Source: an uncultured bacterium (GTDB lineage Bacteria; Hydrogenedentota; Hydrogenedentia; Hydrogenedentales; CAITNO01). Taken from it: a stretch of 8,121 nt of DNA. The stretch lies in assembly GCA_937923585.1 (NCBI GenBank), contig CALDSM010000489.1, positions 1 through 8,121 on the forward strand, in the 5' to 3' direction. The stretch's first letter is position 1. Every line of letters starts with the position of its first letter. Position numbers and translations under genes: made by a program. Under the pieces are notes generated by a model. It worked only from the letters and a program-made list of their open reading frames with translations. It had not been told where the DNA came from and made no database searches. Below are positions 6,073-8,121 of the stretch, in pieces.

Positions 6073-7308
6073 TTGGTGATGATTCATCGAAGACCCGCAT
6101 TGCACTGCCGCAGCGGCAGGGGTGTCATCGGCGCCCTTGCACTGCTTGCCGTGTTATTGGCGGTGCACAGCGCGCCGGCGACCGAGGGCATTCTGCTGCT
6201 TGGGGACGACCCCATCCGGGTGGGTCGTGCCGGCGCGGCGGTCGCGGCGGTCGGCGACGCCTCATGGATGATGTTCAACCCCGCGGGTTTGGACGGGCTG
6301 GACCGCCGGCTGGAGTGGGGGATGACGGTGATTCATTCCCACGCCACGCTGCTCACCCGAGGCATCGCCGATGTCCCCTTCTGCGGGACGATGGTGGATG
6401 ACGAGTGGAACGGGATGCCGTCCTTCGGGCTGGTGCTGCCCTGCGAATCGGGCACCTTCGGTCTGGGCCTGTACATTCCCACCGGCGCCATGGTCCATTT
6501 TCCGCAGCCCCGTTCCTGGGTGGGCCTTCTGGAGGGGCGCAACGACCGGCGGCAGGAATTCATGCAGCCCCGTCTGACCCTCGCCTACGCGCACCGTTTT
6601 GACTCCGGATGGATACTGGGCGCCAGCGTCAACGGAAGCCTTTCCGTCGGGCGCACGGACCAGATTACGCCGCGCCTTCTGCCCAGCAAGGGTGACTATA
6701 AGTGGGAGGCTGCGCCGGGCGCGGGGTTTGGCCTGGGCGTGCTGCGGCGCTGGGAGCGGTGGTCCTTCGGCGCGGCGCTGGAATCCCGGCAGTGGGCCGA
6801 ACGCTTCGGCAGGTACAGCGACATATCGCCGCACCCGGTGGACATGCCTGCAACATTCCAAACCGGGGTTGGCTTCAAGGTCACGCCAACAGTGGAGATT
6901 GAGGTGGACTACCGGTTCATCAACTGGTCCGACGTGAAGTTCTTTCACGAGCCCAGTGCGGGCGCGGGGCTTGGGTGGCATGACCAGCATGCCGTGATGG
7001 CGGGCGTGGAGTGGACCGCCAGCCCGCGGTGGACATTCCGGGCGGGATACTCCCACGCTTCGCGCGCGATGGGCGATGACCACCTCTTCGGGAGCGCACT
7101 GGTGCCCAATGTCGCCACCGACCACGTCGGTGCCGGCTTCACGTGCAGGGTGAACGACAGGTCCGAGGTCAGCCTTGCCCTTGCCCACTTCTTCCGGGGC
7201 AGCCAAACCGGATCAAACAGGGGAGACTTCTACGCCCGCCTCGGAACGGGATCAGAAAGCACGCTGCAGGTGAACTGGCTGTCGCTGGTCTACAGCCGGA
7301 AGTTCTGA
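6073..7308 (+). CDS. FadL/OmpP1/TodX-type outer-membrane transport protein
   Basis: A 411-residue outer-membrane barrel of the family that moves hydrophobic compounds, such as long-chain fatty acids or aromatics, through a lateral opening in the barrel wall. A basic N-terminus and a hydrophobic core (VIGALALLAVLLAV) form a signal peptide, with likely cleavage after SAPA near residue 37. The hatch region then shows GRAGAAVAAVGDASWMMFNPAGLDGL, with the family NPAG at 69-72. The remaining sequence alternates in barrel fashion (for example FGLGLYIPTGAMVHFPQP, FQTGVGFKVTPTVEIEVDYRFINWSDVKF, WTFRAGYSHA) and ends in YSRKF with a terminal phenylalanine. E. coli FadL is slightly longer. The gene follows the phosphoesterase by 21 bp and is last in the run, meeting the response-regulator gene tail to tail 18 bp on. 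The family is clear from the hatch and C-terminus; the transported compound is unknown. Confidence 0.87.
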   Translation: MVMIHRRPALHCRSGRGVIGALALLAVLLAVHSAPATEGILLLGDDPIRVGRAGAAVAAVGDASWMMFNPAGLDGLDRRLEWGMTVIHSHATLLTRGIADVPFCGTMVDDEWNGMPSFGLVLPCESGTFGLGLYIPTGAMVHFPQPRSWVGLLEGRNDRRQEFMQPRLTLAYAHRFDSGWILGASVNGSLSVGRTDQITPRLLPSKGDYKWEAAPGAGFGLGVLRRWERWSFGAALESRQWAERFGRYSDISPHPVDMPATFQTGVGFKVTPTVEIEVDYRFINWSDVKFFHEPSAGAGLGWHDQHAVMAGVEWTASPRWTFRAGYSHASRAMGDDHLFGSALVPNVATDHVGAGFTCRVNDRSEVSLALAHFFRGSQTGSNRGDFYARLGTGSESTLQVNWLSLVYSRKF

Positions 7309-7326
7309 CGCGTACACCGGGTCTCG

Positions 7327-7992
7327 TCAGTCTTCCCGCGTCGGCGCGTCAGGCGGGTTGGCGTCCCTGTTCTGGGCCCTTCGCCGCGTCAGCGCCTCAT
7401 ACTCCTGCGGATAAAGCGCTTTGGAGCACTGCTCGCAGAGACCATGGCTGAACTCCAGGTCCAGGTGACGCTCGATGGAGACATCCACCTCCTGCCAGTA
7501 TCCCTCATCGTCGCGCACCTTGCGGCAGTTTGAGCAGACGGGCAGTATGCCCCGCAGCGTCTTCACCTCGTCAAGCGCCTTCTGCAGTTCCGCGTTCAGG
7601 CGGCGCAGCGCCGTCAGGTCGGCGAAACGCGCAATGGCGATGGCCATGCCGCGCGCCAGTTCGGCGGCGCAGGACGGTTTCACGAGATAGGCACCGGCCC
7701 CCACCTCGCCCGCCTTCTGTACCAGGCCGATGTCATCATAGGCGCTGAGCAGTACCACGGGCACCGGACAGGAATCCTGTATCAGCCGGGTGGCCTGCAA
7801 GCCGTCCATCTCCGGCATGACGATATCCATGAGAACGACATCGGGACGCAGGTTCCGGGCCATTTCGACCGCCTGCCTGCCATCCAGCGCGCGGCCGACA
7901 ACCTGGTGTCCGAGCGCCTCCACTTCATCCTGTATCAGGTTGCAGATGAGCGCCTCGTCGTCTGCGATCAGAACACGGAATGCTTCATTCAT
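7327..7992 (-). CDS. Response regulator with C-terminal four-cysteine (CxxC...CxxC) module
   Basis: A 221-residue cytoplasmic two-component response regulator. The receiver domain (about 5-120) is complete: acidic D11-D12, phosphoacceptor D56 in LMDIVMP, S83 of LLSAYDD and K105 of the VKPS loop. A helical, coiled-coil-like linker (about 124-148, LRRLNAELQKALDEVKTLRG) leads to a cysteine module at 149-195: LPVCSNCRKVRDDEGYW, then HGLCEQCSKALYP, with cysteines at 153, 156, 186 and 189. This tail recurs at the ends of receiver, PAS and GAF proteins in many environmental bacteria; its function is undefined and zinc or redox sensing is only suggested by the cysteines. There is no helix-turn-helix, so output is probably by protein contact, not DNA binding. 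The last 20 or so residues are polar. The ATG at 7992 has only a weak AGAGAG upstream. No histidine kinase is in view. Confidence 0.93.
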   Translation of the reverse strand: MNEAFRVLIADDEALICNLIQDEVEALGHQVVGRALDGRQAVEMARNLRPDVVLMDIVMPEMDGLQATRLIQDSCPVPVVLLSAYDDIGLVQKAGEVGAGAYLVKPSCAAELARGMAIAIARFADLTALRRLNAELQKALDEVKTLRGILPVCSNCRKVRDDEGYWQEVDVSIERHLDLEFSHGLCEQCSKALYPQEYEALTRRRAQNRDANPPDAPTRED

Positions 7993-8121
7993 TCTCTCTG
8001 TATCCGTGGTTGCGCGCCGTTTGAACCGCAGTTCCAGTGTGGTGAGTCATCCTGACGGCATCTTGCTTTGACGCGAGAATGCCGCGAAAAGCAGGTACAG
8101 ACACGCCTTTCAAACTGCCGA
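7993..8121. other. Upstream region of the response-regulator gene
   Basis: In these 129 bp I found no convincing promoter, terminator or complete gene. A minus-strand frame enters from the right edge and stops in a TGA that overlaps the response-regulator ATG. It would be consistent with the coupled tail of an upstream gene, but its residues (many Cys and Arg) do not look like protein. A plus-strand ATG at 8079 stays open to the edge for 14 codons, too short to judge. Confidence 0.4.

Noticed and set aside
6262..7206. 314-residue open frame on the minus strand opposite the FadL-type gene
   Set aside because: Shadow frame with no motif; the plus strand has a complete barrel protein.
7307..7342. 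GACGCG...CGCGTC inverted repeat as a shared terminator for the convergent genes
   Set aside because: Only 6 bp with a 24-nt loop and no T-run on either strand.
7989..8120. Minus-strand frame ending in an ATGA overlap with the response regulator
   Set aside because: The overlap is suggestive, but the residues are rich in Cys and Arg with no motif, and only 43 codons are visible.

Overview
The window is GC-rich and gene-dense. It comes from a diderm (Gram-negative-type) bacterium, because it encodes two outer-membrane beta-barrel proteins that both end in phenylalanine and a lipoprotein with a clear lipobox. Codon use looks uniform and no transposase, phage gene, tRNA, rRNA or CRISPR array was seen. 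The gene mix, frequent TTG/ATG starts behind GGAG-type ribosome sites, and a response regulator with a four-cysteine tail would suit an uncultivated lineage such as Hydrogenedentota or another deep-branching diderm group. That placement is only an impression from style.

Layout. Positions 1-481 (minus) carry the 5' part of an unrecognised two-helix membrane protein that runs off the left edge. A 109-bp divergent spacer with a good extended -10 promoter leads into hflX (591-1886, plus), a ribosome-associated GTPase. A Nudix hydrolase (1883-2332) is coupled to it by an ATGA overlap. Next is a 358-bp gene-free stretch (2333-2690) holding a perfect 30-bp inverted repeat and a candidate promoter for the following genes.

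Positions 2691-7308 look like one plus-strand operon: an OprO/OprP-type porin with an N-terminal coiled coil; two overlapping small ORFs of 53 and 47 codons; a lipoprotein metallophosphoesterase that starts with TTG; and a FadL/OmpP1-type channel. Gaps are 24, -4, 5 and 21 bp. A working idea is an envelope module: one porin for small anions, a surface or periplasmic phosphoesterase that splits a phospho-substrate, and a FadL-type channel for the hydrophobic part. The two barrels and the phosphatase fold are supported by the sequence, but the joint function is inference. The two small proteins are the least explained part; they share an N-terminal pattern and were probably missed by length-filtered gene calling.

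A convergent minus-strand gene (7327-7992) encodes a response regulator with a receiver domain, a helical linker and a C-terminal CxxC...CxxC module. The last 129 bp (7993-8121) hold its upstream region, with nothing else I can support.
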